Assembly: GCF_002788215.1 (NCBI RefSeq)
Contig: NZ_CP024845.1
Coordinates: 2,046,001 to 2,110,000, forward strand
DNA length: 64,000 nt
Direction: 5' to 3'
DNA from: Halohasta litchfieldiae
GTDB taxonomy: Archaea > Halobacteriota > Halobacteria > Halobacteriales > Haloferacaceae
Position 1 is the stretch's first letter, and each line of letters opens with the position of its first letter. Shown in pieces: positions 8,772 through 19,038 of the stretch. The position numbers and the translations under genes are program-made. The notes under the pieces were generated by a model. The model was not told the origin of the DNA. It searched no databases and saw only the letters and a program-made list of their open reading frames with translations.

Positions 8772-9791
8772 CTAGAAGTCGACGACCTCCCGTATACCAT
8801 CGGCGATTCGATGCTCGTTGGGGAGGTAGTAGTCCTCCAACGAGTAGAGCGGGTACGGCACATCGAACCCGGCGATTCGTTTGACTGGCGCTTCCTGATA
8901 CAGCAGTGCCTCCTCTTGGATGAGGGCAGTGATCTCTCCGGCCAGCCCGCCGGTTTTCGGTGCCTCGTGGACCACGACGGCTCGCCCGCACTTTTTGAAC
9001 GCCTCGACGATCCCCTCGCGGTCGAGGGGTGAGACGGTTCGGAGGTCGACCACCTCACAGTCGATCCCCTCTTCAGCCAGCGAATCGGCGGCGGCCATCG
9101 TTGGACGAGTCATCGCACCGTAGGTAAACACCGCCACGTCCGATCCCTCGCGGCGGGTGGCGGCCTCACCAATCGGGATCTCGTAGTCGCCTTCGGGGAC
9201 GTCACCGCGGAACGCCCGGTAGATCAGTTTTGGCTCTAAGAACACCACCGGGTCAGGGTCACGGATCGCCGAAATCAGCAGTCCCTTCGTGTCGGCTGGG
9301 GTCGACGGCATTACGACTTTTAAGCCCGGCTCGTGGGCGAAAAACGCCTCCTTGGATTCGGAGTGGTGTTCGGGTGCCCGAATCCCGCCGCCGTAGGGCG
9401 CACGAATCACCATCGGACAGGTGAGCCGCCCTCGCGTTCGACTCCGGAGCCGAGCGACGTGGCTGATGATCTGGTCGAAGCCCGGATAAATGAACCCCGA
9501 AAACTGGATTTCGGGCACTGGTTTGAGGCCGTAGGCGGCCATTCCAACGGCAGTGCCGATGATTCCGGACTCTGCGAGGGGGGTGTCGACCACCCGGTCG
9601 TCGCCGAACTCCTCGAAGAGTCCCTGCGTGGCGCGGAAGACGCCGCCGTTTTTGCCGATGTCCTCGCCGAGCAGGATCACGTCGTCGTCGCGGGCCATCT
9701 CGGTATATAAGCCGTCCCGCACGGCTTGGACGAGCGTGAGGCTCTGGGTCTCACCGCTGGTATCGTCGATATCGGTGGCTTCGGTACTCAT
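8772..9791 (-). CDS. pdhB: Pyruvate dehydrogenase E1 component, beta subunit
   Basis: 339 residues, the normal length of a separate E1 beta chain. With the alpha subunit it decarboxylates a 2-oxoacid using thiamine diphosphate and transfers the acyl group to lipoyl-E2. Typical stretches are visible: LLGEDIGKNGGVFRAT near residue 40, DTPLAESGIIGTAVGMA with the conserved Glu, and the C-terminal transketolase fold VVHEAPKTGGLAGE. Its ATG overlaps the pdhA stop in an ATGA tetranucleotide, so the subunits are translationally coupled. The substrate could be pyruvate or a branched-chain 2-oxoacid; sequence alone does not settle this for haloarchaeal complexes. Confidence 0.93.
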   Translation of the reverse strand: MSTEATDIDDTSGETQSLTLVQAVRDGLYTEMARDDDVILLGEDIGKNGGVFRATQGLFEEFGDDRVVDTPLAESGIIGTAVGMAAYGLKPVPEIQFSGFIYPGFDQIISHVARLRSRTRGRLTCPMVIRAPYGGGIRAPEHHSESKEAFFAHEPGLKVVMPSTPADTKGLLISAIRDPDPVVFLEPKLIYRAFRGDVPEGDYEIPIGEAATRREGSDVAVFTYGAMTRPTMAAADSLAEEGIDCEVVDLRTVSPLDREGIVEAFKKCGRAVVVHEAPKTGGLAGEITALIQEEALLYQEAPVKRIAGFDVPYPLYSLEDYYLPNEHRIADGIREVVDF

Positions 9792-10891
9792 TGGAGAAAC
9801 ACCTCGTCGCCGTACTGCTCGCGGAGCGCTTCGAGGGCGGCGTACTGCTGTTCGAGTTCCGGCGGCGGCCTCGCGTAGGCCTGATCGAACAGCTCCTCTG
9901 GACCGGGACGGGCGGTCGACTCGGCGGCCTCGATGGCCTCCGTAACCCGCGAGCGAACGGCCTCGTTGATTTCTGTGACCGTCTCGTCGTCGAGCAGTCC
10001 GCGGTCCCGACAGAAGGACTCAAGCCGGGCAATGGGATCTTTTGCCCGCCAGTCGTCGACCTCCGCGTCGTCCCGGTAGACGCTGGGATCGTCGGCGGTG
10101 GTATGGGCACCGAACCGGTACTGGACGGCCTCGATCAGGGTTGGTCGAAGTTCGTCGGCGTCCGGATTTTTCGCCTTCTCGACGGCCTGCTTGGTGACGC
10201 TGTACACCGCCAGTGGGTCCATCCCGTCGACCTCCACCCCCTCGAACCCGTAGGCGGTTGCCTTCTGAGCCAGCGTTTCGCTCGCCGTCTGTCGCTCTCG
10301 CGGCACCGAAATCGCCCACTGGTTGTTATTGCAAAAGAAGACGGTGGGGGTGTCGAAGACGCCCGCGAAGTTCAGCGCCTCGTGGAAATCGCCCTCGCTG
10401 GTCGCCCCGTCGCCGAAGTAGGCGACGAACGCCTCGTCGCTGTGGCCCGTGAGTCGAGAGGCCCAGGCCATCCCTACGGCGTGGAGGATCTGGGTTGCAA
10501 TCGGCACCGCAATTGGGAAGATGTTGAGATCTTCCGGCGTGTCCATCCCGTTTGCGTTGCCCATCCAGTAAAGGATGGTCCGTTCGAGTGGCATGCCACG
10601 CACCGTCGACGCCGCGTGTTCCCGATAGCTTGGGAAGATCCAATCCGGGTCGTCGAGGGCGTAGGCACTCCCGACTTGGGCGGCCTCCTGACCTGACATC
10701 GGCGGATAGGTTCCCATCCGGCCCTGCCGCTGGAGGCTGACCGCCCGCCCGTCGAGATGCCGTGCCAACACCATATCCGCATAGATGTCGACGATTCGCT
10801 CGTCGCTGATCTCGGGGAGGTCGCCGACGACGCTACCCGATTCGTCGAGTATCTGGACGCGCTCGCCCGGCTCTCGCTGGAGCGTGCTCAC
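9788..10891 (-). CDS. pdhA: Pyruvate dehydrogenase E1 component, alpha subunit
   Basis: 367 residues. The thiamine diphosphate/Mg2+ motif is present as GDGATSEGDFHEALNFAGVF with the closing NNNQWAI. The substrate-channel sequence HTTADDPSVYRDD, equivalent to the regulatory loop of bacterial and eukaryotic E1 alpha, is near residue 275. The start is GTG at 10891, supported by an AGGAGG ribosome site 9 bases upstream. This is the first gene of the pdhA-pdhB-pdhC operon. In the oxygen-respiring haloarchaea studied so far, pyruvate oxidation mostly uses a ferredoxin oxidoreductase, so this complex may serve another 2-oxoacid. Confidence 0.93.
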   Translation of the reverse strand: MSTLQREPGERVQILDESGSVVGDLPEISDERIVDIYADMVLARHLDGRAVSLQRQGRMGTYPPMSGQEAAQVGSAYALDDPDWIFPSYREHAASTVRGMPLERTILYWMGNANGMDTPEDLNIFPIAVPIATQILHAVGMAWASRLTGHSDEAFVAYFGDGATSEGDFHEALNFAGVFDTPTVFFCNNNQWAISVPRERQTASETLAQKATAYGFEGVEVDGMDPLAVYSVTKQAVEKAKNPDADELRPTLIEAVQYRFGAHTTADDPSVYRDDAEVDDWRAKDPIARLESFCRDRGLLDDETVTEINEAVRSRVTEAIEAAESTARPGPEELFDQAYARPPPELEQQYAALEALREQYGDEVFLQ

Positions 10892-10966
10892 GGCGAATTC
10901 CTCCTGTTCATACCCTAAACATTCGTTCGCTCGCGTAATAGAGGTTTCGACGGGTGTTTATATCAT
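10892..10966 (-). promoter_or_regulatory. pdh operon promoter and ribosome-binding site
   Basis: On the minus strand an AGGAGG (10901-10906) lies nine bases before the pdhA GTG. A TATA-like TGATATAAACA (10956-10966) lies about 70 bases before the start, giving a predicted leader of about 40 bases. This differs from the leaderless layout of many other genes here and agrees with the strong ribosome site. The rest of the gap up to 11168 is A+T-richer and shows no gene. Confidence 0.5.
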
Positions 10967-11168
10967 CGCAGAAAGTACTGTGTTAGACTAATATTCGTCC
11001 AGCTATTTCCGCATATGTGTTTTATATTCTATTTAAATAGATGGTTGAAAAACAAACGGTGTGTTCTATGATTAATGGGTGTGGTGCATGGTAACAATAC
11101 ACTTTGATAGCGGACAAACGGTCGGTTTTGTCGCGTGGGAAGCACGTGTGGTCGACCGGGTAGGGGTA

Positions 11169-11426
11169 CTATCGTTCGAAGACTTTCTCGCGCTCGTAGG
11201 CGGAATTGTTGGAGTCCGAGACGAACGTTGTGTAGGCCCAGTAGACGCCGTACAAAACCGCCGCAATGACGAGCAATCTCACTGCCATCACGAGTGCCCA
11301 TGCTACCGCGCTAAGGAGGATACTAATGAGGGTCCACAGAACCGAAATGAGGATGAATCCAAGGAGTACGACCCGGCACCCTTGAGGAGCGTTTTTGAGT
11401 CGACCATACGACAGTATTTCTCCCAT
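11169..11426 (-). CDS. Small two-helix membrane protein, unknown function
   Basis: 85 residues with two hydrophobic segments, roughly 17-45 (VVLLGFILISVLWTLISILL) and 47-68 (VMAVRLLVIAAVLYGVYWAY), followed by a charged tail. The first segments run together, so it may be a helical hairpin in the membrane. No family recognised. It lies 68 bases downstream of phoU in the same direction and could be read from the end of the pst operon. An internal ATG would give a shorter one-helix protein. The coding call is moderate because the length is short. Confidence 0.55.
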   Translation of the reverse strand: MGEILSYGRLKNAPQGCRVVLLGFILISVLWTLISILLSAVAWALVMAVRLLVIAAVLYGVYWAYTTFVSDSNNSAYEREKVFER

Positions 11427-11494
11427 CGCTCAAAGACGTTGTGGGACGAGGGATCTCCGATTCGGATTCGGTCTCTGAGCTTTTCTGTGATTGC

Positions 11495-12547
11495 TCACTG
11501 CGGCTGTTGGCCCCGGTCGTCCGGCGTTGGTGTGAGTTCCCCGTGACGTACGGCATTCTGGAGCCCGAGTTCCGCGATATTCCCGCCGTGTTCAGCAGTT
11601 CGTCTCACTCTGTGTAACACTGGTCGCAGTTGGGAGCCGTCGGTGGTCGACCCGCGGGGCGTATATCTCTCGATCTGCTCGCAGAGTTCGTCACGAGCAA
11701 GCAGCGTCTCGTGGGCCGTCTCAGCACCTGCATCGCCGACGATGACCGCAACCGCGTCGTCGACCAACGTGCGTGCAGCCTGTCCAAACGACCTGATCTC
11801 ATCGAGGGCTGGGTCGGGGACCGAGTCGTCGACCGCCGGGATCGTCGTGGCGATCCCCTCGGCATGGTCGGCGACACGCTCCAACTCGCGTGTCGTCTCC
11901 CAGAGTTCGAACAGCGCGGGCCGGCTGTAGCCAAGGGCGTCGACTTCATCGAGTCGGGCAAGCGCTCGCGCGAACGACCGGTCGATCATCGCATACAGCC
12001 GGTCGACCTGATCATCGCGTGTCGCAACGTATGCCGCGTTCGAGCCTGTAGTCAGCGATTCGATGGCGGTTTCGTGCATCGACAGCGCGATGAATTTGAG
12101 TTGGCGGACCGACTGGCTGACCGAGACTTCGTCCCTGTTCAACAGTACTTGGACGGTGATTTCGGTCTCTGAGGCTTCGACGACCGAGACGCCGGTTAGC
12201 TTCTTCGCAACCGCGTCGACGATCCGTCGCTGGTCGGCACTGAACTCGGTGGCTGCAACGAGTCTGAGTTCCTTTATCCCGACCGCGTAGGCCGCCCGGA
12301 GCGTCTGTTCGAGTCGAGCCGTCTCCTCGTGGGCAACCCGAACGGTCGACTGAACGGGGCCGTTCGAGTCGGTCTCCTGTGTTTGGATCGCCAGGATTCC
12401 GTCGCGATGCTGGTGGACGTTGACGGTTTCTCCCGGTGTGACGCCCTCTGACTCGCTCCAGGATTTCGGTAGCGAGACGGTGTAGGTACCGCCGCCGACC
12501 GACTGAATTTTGCGCGTCTCCATGGACTGGTCTCGGCTGTCGGTCAT
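11495..12547 (-). CDS. phoU: PhoU-type phosphate regulator with N-terminal AbrB/SpoVT DNA-binding domain
   Basis: 350 residues. Residues 9-55 (TRKIQSVGGGTYTVSLPKSW) form an AbrB/SpoVT swapped-hairpin DNA-binding domain, as in archaeal PhoU-like regulators. From about 145 to 330 come two PhoU helical repeats (LKFIALSMHETAIESLT; ELWETTRELERVADHAEG) that carry the metal-binding acidic/His motifs. Likely role: senses the state of the Pst transporter and represses the operon or transport. A second ATG eight codons downstream (METRKIQ) is also a possible start. Last main gene of the pst operon, 51 bases after pstB. Confidence 0.88.
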   Translation of the reverse strand: MTDSRDQSMETRKIQSVGGGTYTVSLPKSWSESEGVTPGETVNVHQHRDGILAIQTQETDSNGPVQSTVRVAHEETARLEQTLRAAYAVGIKELRLVAATEFSADQRRIVDAVAKKLTGVSVVEASETEITVQVLLNRDEVSVSQSVRQLKFIALSMHETAIESLTTGSNAAYVATRDDQVDRLYAMIDRSFARALARLDEVDALGYSRPALFELWETTRELERVADHAEGIATTIPAVDDSVPDPALDEIRSFGQAARTLVDDAVAVIVGDAGAETAHETLLARDELCEQIERYTPRGSTTDGSQLRPVLHRVRRTAEHGGNIAELGLQNAVRHGELTPTPDDRGQQPQ

Positions 12548-12598
12548 GGCTTGCTCTCCACAGCCGTCATCGTTTGCTCCAACGTGTCGACACGATGC

Positions 12599-13522
12599 TC
12601 ACCCGAACTTGCCGGTGATGTAGTCCTCGACGCGCTGGCTTTTCGGGTTCTCGAAGACCTGATTGGTCTCGCCATACTCCGCGAGTCGGCCACCGGTAAG
12701 GAAGACGGCAGTCTGATCGGAGATCCGGGCGGCCTGCTGCATGTTGTGGGTCACGATGACGACCGTGTACTCCTCGGCGAGTTCCTCGATGAGGTCCTCG
12801 ATTTTGGCGGTCGCAATCGGGTCGAGTGCCGAGGCTGGTTCGTCCATCAGAATGACCTCGGGGTCGACCGCGAGACAGCGGGCGATACAGAGTCGCTGCT
12901 GTTGGCCGCCCGACAGCCCCAGGGCGTTGTCGTCGAGGCGGTCGTTGACCTCCTCCCAGATCGCCGCCTGCTTCAGCGACCGTTCGACGATTTCGGCTTC
13001 CTGCTCGCTGTCGTCGCGGCCGGTGAGCTTCGCCAACAGGTCGGTCTGGACCCGCCCATGTTTGCGTGGGCCGTAGGCGATGTTGTCGCGAATCGATTTC
13101 GGGAACGGGTTGGGAGCCTGAAACACCATGCCGACCCGCTTGCGGAGTTCGACGAGATCGAGTCCGTCCTGATAGATGTCTTGGCCTTCGAAGGTGACAG
13201 TTCCGTCGACACTCGCGGCCCGAATTCGGTCGTTCATTCGGTTGAGACACCGGAGGAACGTCGACTTGCCGCAGCCGGAGGGACCGATCAGCGCGGTCAC
13301 GCTCTTTTCTGGAATCTTGATCGAAATATCGTCGAGTGCCTGGTCGTCGCCGTAGTGGACGTCCAGTCCGTCGACGGCCATCTTCGGCTCGCCCCCGAAG
13401 GCGTACTCAGTCCACGCCTCCGGCGTCTCCTCGCTCCGTTTGCCGGTTTGTGAGTGGTCGGTAGTCGGTTCGACTGTCGTGTCGGTTGTCTCGTCGGTGC
13501 CGAGTGATGTTGTTTCAGTCAT
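12599..13522 (-). CDS. pstB: Phosphate ABC transporter ATP-binding protein PstB
   Basis: 307 residues; the first ~45 form an acidic extension not found in bacterial PstB. The ATPase cassette is complete: Walker [10 protein letters not shown] near residue 97, ABC signature LSGGQQQR, Walker [14 protein letters not shown], and the switch histidine in [10 protein letters not shown]. It powers phosphate uptake through PstA/PstC. The start codon overlaps the pstA stop by four bases (ATGA), so translation is coupled. Confidence 0.96.
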   Translation of the reverse strand: MTETTSLGTDETTDTTVEPTTDHSQTGKRSEETPEAWTEYAFGGEPKMAVDGLDVHYGDDQALDDISIKIPEKSVTALIGPSGCGKSTFLRCLNRMNDRIRAASVDGTVTFEGQDIYQDGLDLVELRKRVGMVFQAPNPFPKSIRDNIAYGPRKHGRVQTDLLAKLTGRDDSEQEAEIVERSLKQAAIWEEVNDRLDDNALGLSGGQQQRLCIARCLAVDPEVILMDEPASALDPIATAKIEDLIEELAEEYTVVIVTHNMQQAARISDQTAVFLTGGRLAEYGETNQVFENPKSQRVEDYITGKFG

Positions 13523-15069
13523 GCGTTGAGCCTCCGTCGGAAGTAGATCCGCGAGGCGATGCCGAGCGCGTAGAACGACAGTACGACGACCAGCAGGATG
13601 AACGCGGTCGCCCAGCCGAACTCGGCGGCGTTTTCGGCCGAAACGCCTGCGGTAATAGTCGCATACAGTTGGTAGGGCAGCGCTGGCGCGCTTTCGAGCA
13701 GCGCGTCGTTGGCGACAAACGGCGGGACGCTCGTAAACTCGAACGAGCCCAAGACGTTGGGCGCGTCGTCACGGAGCCCGCCGGCCATCACCAGCAGAAT
13801 CGGTGCAGTCTCTCCGGCGATCCGACCGACACCGAGAATGACGCCGGTGAGAATCCCCGGCATCGCGGCGGGAAGCACGACGCTTCGAATCGTCTCCCAC
13901 CGACTCACGCCGAGGGCCGCACTCGCATCGCGGTACTCGTCGGGCACGGCCTTGATCGCCTCTCGGGAAGTGATCAGACACAGCGGCATCAGCATGAACC
14001 CGAGGACTAACATTCCTGAGATCAGTGAGGTGGTGCCGCCGAGCCGCGGGATAAGGAAGGCGTAGCCGAAGAGACCATACACGACGCTGGGCGTACTCCA
14101 CAGCCCGTTTGTCGCGATTTCGACCGCGCCGACGAATCGGCCCTGTTCGGCGTACTCGGTGAGGAAGATCGCCGCCGCGACCGCAACCGGAACGCCGGTG
14201 ATCACCGCACCGATGACGAGCCAGATCGTCCCCATGATCGCCGGGAAGACGCCGTTGACGACCTCCGGCCGGAAGCTGTAGCCGTTGGTGACAAAGGGCC
14301 ACTCAAAGGGAACAAGTGAGAATCCCTGAAAAGCCGGTCCAATTCCTTTCGAGGTGATAAACAGCAGCAGGGCGACCAACACCGCAATGATGCTGACCGC
14401 ATTGATTCCAACGAGGAGATACGCAGCGGTCTGTCGACCCTTGCTGCCGTACCCTTCGTAGGCTTTGGCTCCGGCCCACATCGTGACCAGCGTCGACACG
14501 CTGAGAACCAACGGGATCGCCATCGAGCCGGTGAGTGTCGCCGAGAACCCCTCCGGCTGCCACGCGAACTCCGGGGTGAGAATCCCACCCAACACGAGGG
14601 CAGCGACGCCGATGGCCGCGACTCCCGGTGGGAGCGTCGACCCGATATCTTCGGGTGCGAGGGCAACGCCTGTGAACGTCACACCACCGGTGAGGATGGC
14701 GATGGGGAGCCAGCCGAGCGTGTCGAAGCTGAGGAGTTGGGATGCGACGAAGCCGGCGATGGCGAACCCACCGATGCCGAACAGAGCTGCGGTGACGAGC
14801 CCCGGTGTCTGATCCGGATTCGTACTAAACAGCCCGACCCGTGAGCCGACACCGAGCGTGAGGGTGCCGATACCCATCAGCAGCAGGCCGACCGCGAGGA
14901 ACTCATAGAGACCGATGCCGAGAATCGTCGTCTCCTCAGTGATGACGCGGGCGAGGCTCACCAGCGAGAACGTGAACGTCACCAGCCCTAGCCCGACGAC
15001 CGCCGAAGCGAGTCGCTCGGCGGTAGAGGTGTCGTCGACGATCAGCTCTGTGTCCGTTGTATAGCTCAT
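13519..15069 (-). CDS. pstA: Phosphate ABC transporter permease PstA, long form
   Basis: 516 residues. The C-terminal ~290 residues are the usual PstA permease with its EAA-loop ([20 protein letters not shown] followed by [13 protein letters not shown]). The N-terminal ~220 residues add several transmembrane helices, so the protein is nearly twice the bacterial length. The ATG at 15069 is used because it lies in the ATGA overlap with pstC and begins the family-like acidic N-terminus ([13 protein letters not shown]); the frame stays open upstream only as antisense-like sequence. It forms the membrane channel with PstC. Confidence 0.93.
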   Translation of the reverse strand: MSYTTDTELIVDDTSTAERLASAVVGLGLVTFTFSLVSLARVITEETTILGIGLYEFLAVGLLLMGIGTLTLGVGSRVGLFSTNPDQTPGLVTAALFGIGGFAIAGFVASQLLSFDTLGWLPIAILTGGVTFTGVALAPEDIGSTLPPGVAAIGVAALVLGGILTPEFAWQPEGFSATLTGSMAIPLVLSVSTLVTMWAGAKAYEGYGSKGRQTAAYLLVGINAVSIIAVLVALLLFITSKGIGPAFQGFSLVPFEWPFVTNGYSFRPEVVNGVFPAIMGTIWLVIGAVITGVPVAVAAAIFLTEYAEQGRFVGAVEIATNGLWSTPSVVYGLFGYAFLIPRLGGTTSLISGMLVLGFMLMPLCLITSREAIKAVPDEYRDASAALGVSRWETIRSVVLPAAMPGILTGVILGVGRIAGETAPILLVMAGGLRDDAPNVLGSFEFTSVPPFVANDALLESAPALPYQLYATITAGVSAENAAEFGWATAFILLVVVLSFYALGIASRIYFRRRLNA

Positions 15070-16178
15070 TGGCTGCCTCCGAGTTTGCTGTCCATCCGAA
15101 GCTCGATGCGTCTGGCCGCAATGCTGAGGATAAGGACGGTCACGAACAGCACGACGCCCGCAGTGAACAGCGCGTTCATATGCAGGCCGTTGGCGTTGCC
15201 GTACTGGCTGGCGATCAGGCTGGTGAGCGTCTCGGTGTTGTCGAAGACGTCCTGCAGCGGATCGGGCAGCACCTGACTGTGGCCGAGGATCACCGTCGCG
15301 GCCATCGTCTCGCCGACTGCGCGGCCGATTCCGAGCAGCACTGCCGCCGAGACACCCGACAGCGCCGCCGGCAGCGTAATTGACTTCATCGTCTGCCACT
15401 CGGTGAGTCCCATCGCCACCGCACCGTCGCGCATGCTGTCGGGGACGCTGGTGAGCGCGTCGTCGGCAACCGAGACGACCGTCGGCAGTGCCATCAGGCC
15501 GATCACGAGGCCGACCAGAAACAGGCTGCCGAGGTTGGCCATCTCCAAGTTCTCGTAGAGGAACGTGTTCAGTACGACGAAGCCGAGGTAGCCGTAGACG
15601 ATGGAGGGGATGCCAGCGAGGATTTCGACGCCGGGTTTGACCGTCTCACGGACCAGCGGCGGGGCGATCTCGGCGAGAAACAGCGCGGCGGCGATTCCCA
15701 GCGGCGCGGCGATAGCCGTCGCGATCAGTGTCGTCACGAACGTCCCCCAGATCATTGGGATCAGCGAGTAGGTGTGTTGGCTCGTGCTCCAGAAGCTGTC
15801 GACGCTCGGGATGAGCGTCACGCCGACGACTTCGACTGGCTCGGTGAAGCCGAACAGCCGGACGCCCATCCGCTGGAGGACGGGCAGGGCTTCGATGAAC
15901 ACGTAGACGGTGATCAGTCCGAGGATGAGGATCGTTGAGACGGTCGCGAGGAACGTCAGCGCGCGGGCGGTCTCGGCTTGGTGGGCATACCAGCCGTAGC
16001 CGGTAACGGCCAGAAAGCCGGCCAGTGGGACCACCGCGAGCGTCGAGTTCAGGACGAACAGGACGAACGTGGCGACCAGACAGCCACCGCCACCGGCGGC
16101 CAGCGACCCGATCTCGCGGTCGACAGCGAGCAGTCGTTGCAACTGCCGTCCGGGAGCGAACAGTGATTGCTCAGTCAT
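15066..16178 (-). CDS. pstC: Phosphate ABC transporter permease PstC
   Basis: 370 residues with about seven membrane helices. The conserved permease loop is at ALTSVPDSMRDGAVAMGLTE, followed by a downstream helix with LGIGRAVGETMAATVILGHS, a stretch typical of PstC. Residues 25-90 contain two extra hydrophobic helices before the periplasm-like segment. It sits between pstS (51-base gap) and pstA (4-base overlap) on the minus strand. It forms the inner-membrane heterodimer with PstA for phosphate import. Confidence 0.94.
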   Translation of the reverse strand: MTEQSLFAPGRQLQRLLAVDREIGSLAAGGGGCLVATFVLFVLNSTLAVVPLAGFLAVTGYGWYAHQAETARALTFLATVSTILILGLITVYVFIEALPVLQRMGVRLFGFTEPVEVVGVTLIPSVDSFWSTSQHTYSLIPMIWGTFVTTLIATAIAAPLGIAAALFLAEIAPPLVRETVKPGVEILAGIPSIVYGYLGFVVLNTFLYENLEMANLGSLFLVGLVIGLMALPTVVSVADDALTSVPDSMRDGAVAMGLTEWQTMKSITLPAALSGVSAAVLLGIGRAVGETMAATVILGHSQVLPDPLQDVFDNTETLTSLIASQYGNANGLHMNALFTAGVVLFVTVLILSIAARRIELRMDSKLGGSQ

Positions 16179-16229
16179 GTATTGAATCCATTATGAATAC
16201 CTTCGGGAAACCGCAGGCAGCAGCAACGC

Positions 16230-17312
16230 TCAGTTCGACGGCTCTGGGAGTTTGTCGATCTCTTCTTGGCGTCGCTCGTCGACCAGCGGCAGGTAGTTGG
16301 CGGTTTCGACGAACATCTGCTGGCCGTAGTCGCTCAGCAGCATCCGGATGAACGCCGCCTCCTTGTCCGAAGTGCCGTCCCACGTGTAGGTGTGAAGCGC
16401 ACGCGACAGCGGATAGTCGAGCGTCCCGAAGTCGTCGGGGTACTCGAAGAGCGTGCCGTCAATTTCGAGGTTGAGGGCGGGCGTCGAGTCGTCGACGAAC
16501 GCCAGGGCGATGTAGGCAATCGCGTTGTCGGCGTTGTCGATATCGGTTTTGACCTGCTGGTTCTGGCCACGACGGCTGTCGACGCCGCTCATCGAGGCAT
16601 CAGGGTCGCCCAGCACGTTGGCGCGGAAGGAGGTATCAGTTCCGGAGCCTTCGGCGCGGCCGATGGCCTGAATCTCCCGGTCGGGACCGCCGAGCTCCGA
16701 CCAGTTGGTGACTCGGCCTTGGTAGATATCCTGGATATCCATGAGCGTCAGTTCGGTGACACCGGCTTCATAGATCTCTTGGCTGACGATGACAGGCTGG
16801 GCGTCAATCGCAACGACGTGGTCGGTAAACGATGAGAGTTCCTCCTCGCTGCGGTCGGGGAACTCCGCGCTGACCGGGGCGCTGGCGTCGCCGATGTCGA
16901 CCTGCCCGTTTTCGAGCTTTTCGAGGCCGACACCGGTGTGGTTGAGGCCGATTGAGGTAAAGAACGGCGGGGTGCCCTCCTCGCCGCTGGGTTCGAAGCC
17001 GTAGAGACCCGCCCAGTAGTCGGCCATGTTCTGGTCGGTGTCGATCCCATACTGGCTTGGACCCCAGTACTCCTCGTCGGAGGCTGGGGCGTTGCCGTTC
17101 CAGAGCGATCCGGCCCGACTCGTAATCGGGTAGACCGTCGAGGAGCCGTCGGCGGTCAGCGGCTCGCTGTCGCCGCCTTCGCTGCCGTCTGCGGTGTTGG
17201 AGCCCTCCCCACCCGCACAGCCCGCGAGGCCGGCGATCCCTGCAGCACCCGAGGCGACCATGAATTTGCGGCGCGTTACGATCTCGGACAGACGCTCTCC
17301 GTCACTCGTCAT
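16230..17312 (-). CDS. pstS: Phosphate-binding lipoprotein PstS with Tat signal
   Basis: 360 residues. The N-terminus has the twin-arginine motif TRRKFM at 13-18, a short hydrophobic core and the lipobox LAGC, so it is exported folded by the Tat route and lipid-anchored. The mature protein has the PstS phosphate-binding elements ADGSSTVYPIT near 54 and GRAEGSGTDTSFR near 222. First gene of the pst operon. The Tat machinery it needs is encoded at 55014-58338 in this window. Confidence 0.95.
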   Translation of the reverse strand: MTSDGERLSEIVTRRKFMVASGAAGIAGLAGCAGGEGSNTADGSEGGDSEPLTADGSSTVYPITSRAGSLWNGNAPASDEEYWGPSQYGIDTDQNMADYWAGLYGFEPSGEEGTPPFFTSIGLNHTGVGLEKLENGQVDIGDASAPVSAEFPDRSEEELSSFTDHVVAIDAQPVIVSQEIYEAGVTELTLMDIQDIYQGRVTNWSELGGPDREIQAIGRAEGSGTDTSFRANVLGDPDASMSGVDSRRGQNQQVKTDIDNADNAIAYIALAFVDDSTPALNLEIDGTLFEYPDDFGTLDYPLSRALHTYTWDGTSDKEAAFIRMLLSDYGQQMFVETANYLPLVDERRQEEIDKLPEPSN

Positions 17313-17332
17313 CGACTGTATCTGCTGCAGAC

Positions 17333-17342
17333 TTTATTAAAT
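17333..17342 (-). promoter_or_regulatory. TATA box of the pst operon
   Basis: On the minus strand TTTAATAAAG is centred about 25 bases before the pstS ATG, the spacing of a leaderless archaeal promoter. A second A+T block (TTATAAATCG, 17343-17353) adjoins it and could be an alternative box or regulator site. Confidence 0.5.
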
Positions 17343-17598
17343 CGATTTATAATAGAAATATAGTGCGGTGCATAGACTCCGTTCCGCTATTACCGCTTTT
17401 ATACGGTTATTGTGAACTATATGCCACTCAATAGAATCCGGAGTGGGAGGTTCGCTTCAGCCGGTGTCGCGGATATACAGCCCTAAATCCGTCACCTGCA
17501 TTGTGCTGATATGTTTCCAGCACGGCGGGTTCGATCCCGTTTGCGGGACGGTCGTCCAGTACCCCACCGGTTCGGGCGCTGCCGCCGGGTGGTCATCG

Positions 17599-18855
17599 GT
17601 GGGTGAGACCGTTCGCCGGGCGGTCGACCGCTGCCGCCGATTAATCGCCGCTCAGTCGCCGGTCATCCTCGCGGTGATCGCCAGCACCTTCTTTATCGGT
17701 TTCGGCGGTGGGGTGGTGTTCCCGATCCTGCCGAACCTCGGTGCGCTCCTCGGCATCTCGCCGTTCGTGGTCGGGGTAATCCTGAGCGCCAACCGGTTTT
17801 CCCGACTGGTCGCCAACGCCCCCGCTGGGAGTCTGGTCGACCGGATCGGGACGCGAACGCCGTTCGTTGTCGGAATGGGTATCCAGAGCGTCGGCACCGT
17901 TGGCTACCTCGTCGCTTTGGTCGCGCCGCTGCCCGCGGCGTGGTTCCTCGTCGCCCGAATCGGCTGGGGAATCGGCAGCGCGCTCGTCTTTGCGACTGCC
18001 TACACCATCGCTGCCGACCTCAGCGACAGCGGCTCCCGCGGGGCAAACATGGGACTCGTTCGGGGTGGGGTCCTCTTTGGCTTTCCGACCGGCGTGGTCC
18101 TCGGCGGTGTCGTCAGCGAACTCGCCGGGACGATGGCCGCCTTCGGGCTGGCGACCGCGTTTGCCTTCGGCGCGACCCTGCTGTCGTATTTCATTATCCC
18201 CGAGACCCACGTCGACTCGGTCGAGGGGTCGTCTGTTTCGCCGTGGGATATCCACACCGCGCTCCCGACGCTCACGGTGGGCGTGACGAACTTCGTCGTG
18301 CTGTTCGTCTACATCGGCGCGCTGTTCGCCACACTCGTGCTCTTCCTGCCAGCCATCGACGTCTTCGTGTTCGGCCTCGGCGCGCAGGGCTCGTCGGGCA
18401 TCTTCATGGCGATCACCGTGCTGTCGGCGGGGCTGTTCATGTTTACCGGCGGCTACGTCAGTGATCGTCGAGGGTCACGGGTGCCGATTCTCCTTGGCTT
18501 TCTGGTGACGACTGCTGTCGGCTTCCTGCTGTTGGCGCTCGCGGAGTCGACGCTCTCCTTGGCAGTCGCCTGCCTCGCCATCGGGGCCGGACAGGGCGGG
18601 ACGAGCGGGCCACTGATGGCACTGCTGGCGGATCTAACGCCAACCGATCAGATGGGTCGGGCCGTGGGGACGAACAACGTCTTCGGGGATGTCGGTGGTG
18701 GACTGGGACCGGTCGTGACGCTACCGCTGGTCGATACGGTCGGATTCGTTCCGATCTACCTCGTCTGTGCCGCACTCCCGCTGGTCGCGGCGGTCGTGCT
18801 GGTCGGTGGTATCTACCGAGAAACGGGCCAGTTCGTTCCTGCTGTGGGCTCCTAA
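17599..18855 (+). CDS. Major facilitator superfamily transporter
   Basis: About 418 residues from the GTG at 17599, with roughly 12 hydrophobic helices. The MFS loop signature between helices 2 and 3 is recognisable as GSLVDRIGTRTP, and a second-half equivalent appears as GGYVSDRRGSRVP. The frame is open back to 17443, but those 52 codons are Cys/Gly-rich and unlike a transporter N-terminus; the GTG start gives a short charged leader into helix 1. It points away from pstS with a ~290-base gap. The substrate is unknown; drug or metabolite efflux is a family-level possibility. Confidence 0.88.
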   Translation: MGETVRRAVDRCRRLIAAQSPVILAVIASTFFIGFGGGVVFPILPNLGALLGISPFVVGVILSANRFSRLVANAPAGSLVDRIGTRTPFVVGMGIQSVGTVGYLVALVAPLPAAWFLVARIGWGIGSALVFATAYTIAADLSDSGSRGANMGLVRGGVLFGFPTGVVLGGVVSELAGTMAAFGLATAFAFGATLLSYFIIPETHVDSVEGSSVSPWDIHTALPTLTVGVTNFVVLFVYIGALFATLVLFLPAIDVFVFGLGAQGSSGIFMAITVLSAGLFMFTGGYVSDRRGSRVPILLGFLVTTAVGFLLLALAESTLSLAVACLAIGAGQGGTSGPLMALLADLTPTDQMGRAVGTNNVFGDVGGGLGPVVTLPLVDTVGFVPIYLVCAALPLVAAVVLVGGIYRETGQFVPAVGS

Positions 18856-19038
18856 TTGAAGTTTCATTACTTGTCGATTTTAAACTCATCAGGCTATTTT
18901 GATATGAACGACTGTAGACAAACGTAGTGCAGCCGAATATGATTTGATTGTTCAAACAGCCCCGTTTTGAGGCGATAAGGGGAGACAGAAGAAGTCTAAC
19001 CATCCTGAAAAGATTTATTATTGACGGAATACATACAT

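Noticed and set aside
17527-17548. CGGGTTCGATCCCG, which looks like a tRNA T-arm
   Set aside because: The loop is one base short for four stem pairs, and no acceptor or anticodon stem can be built around it.
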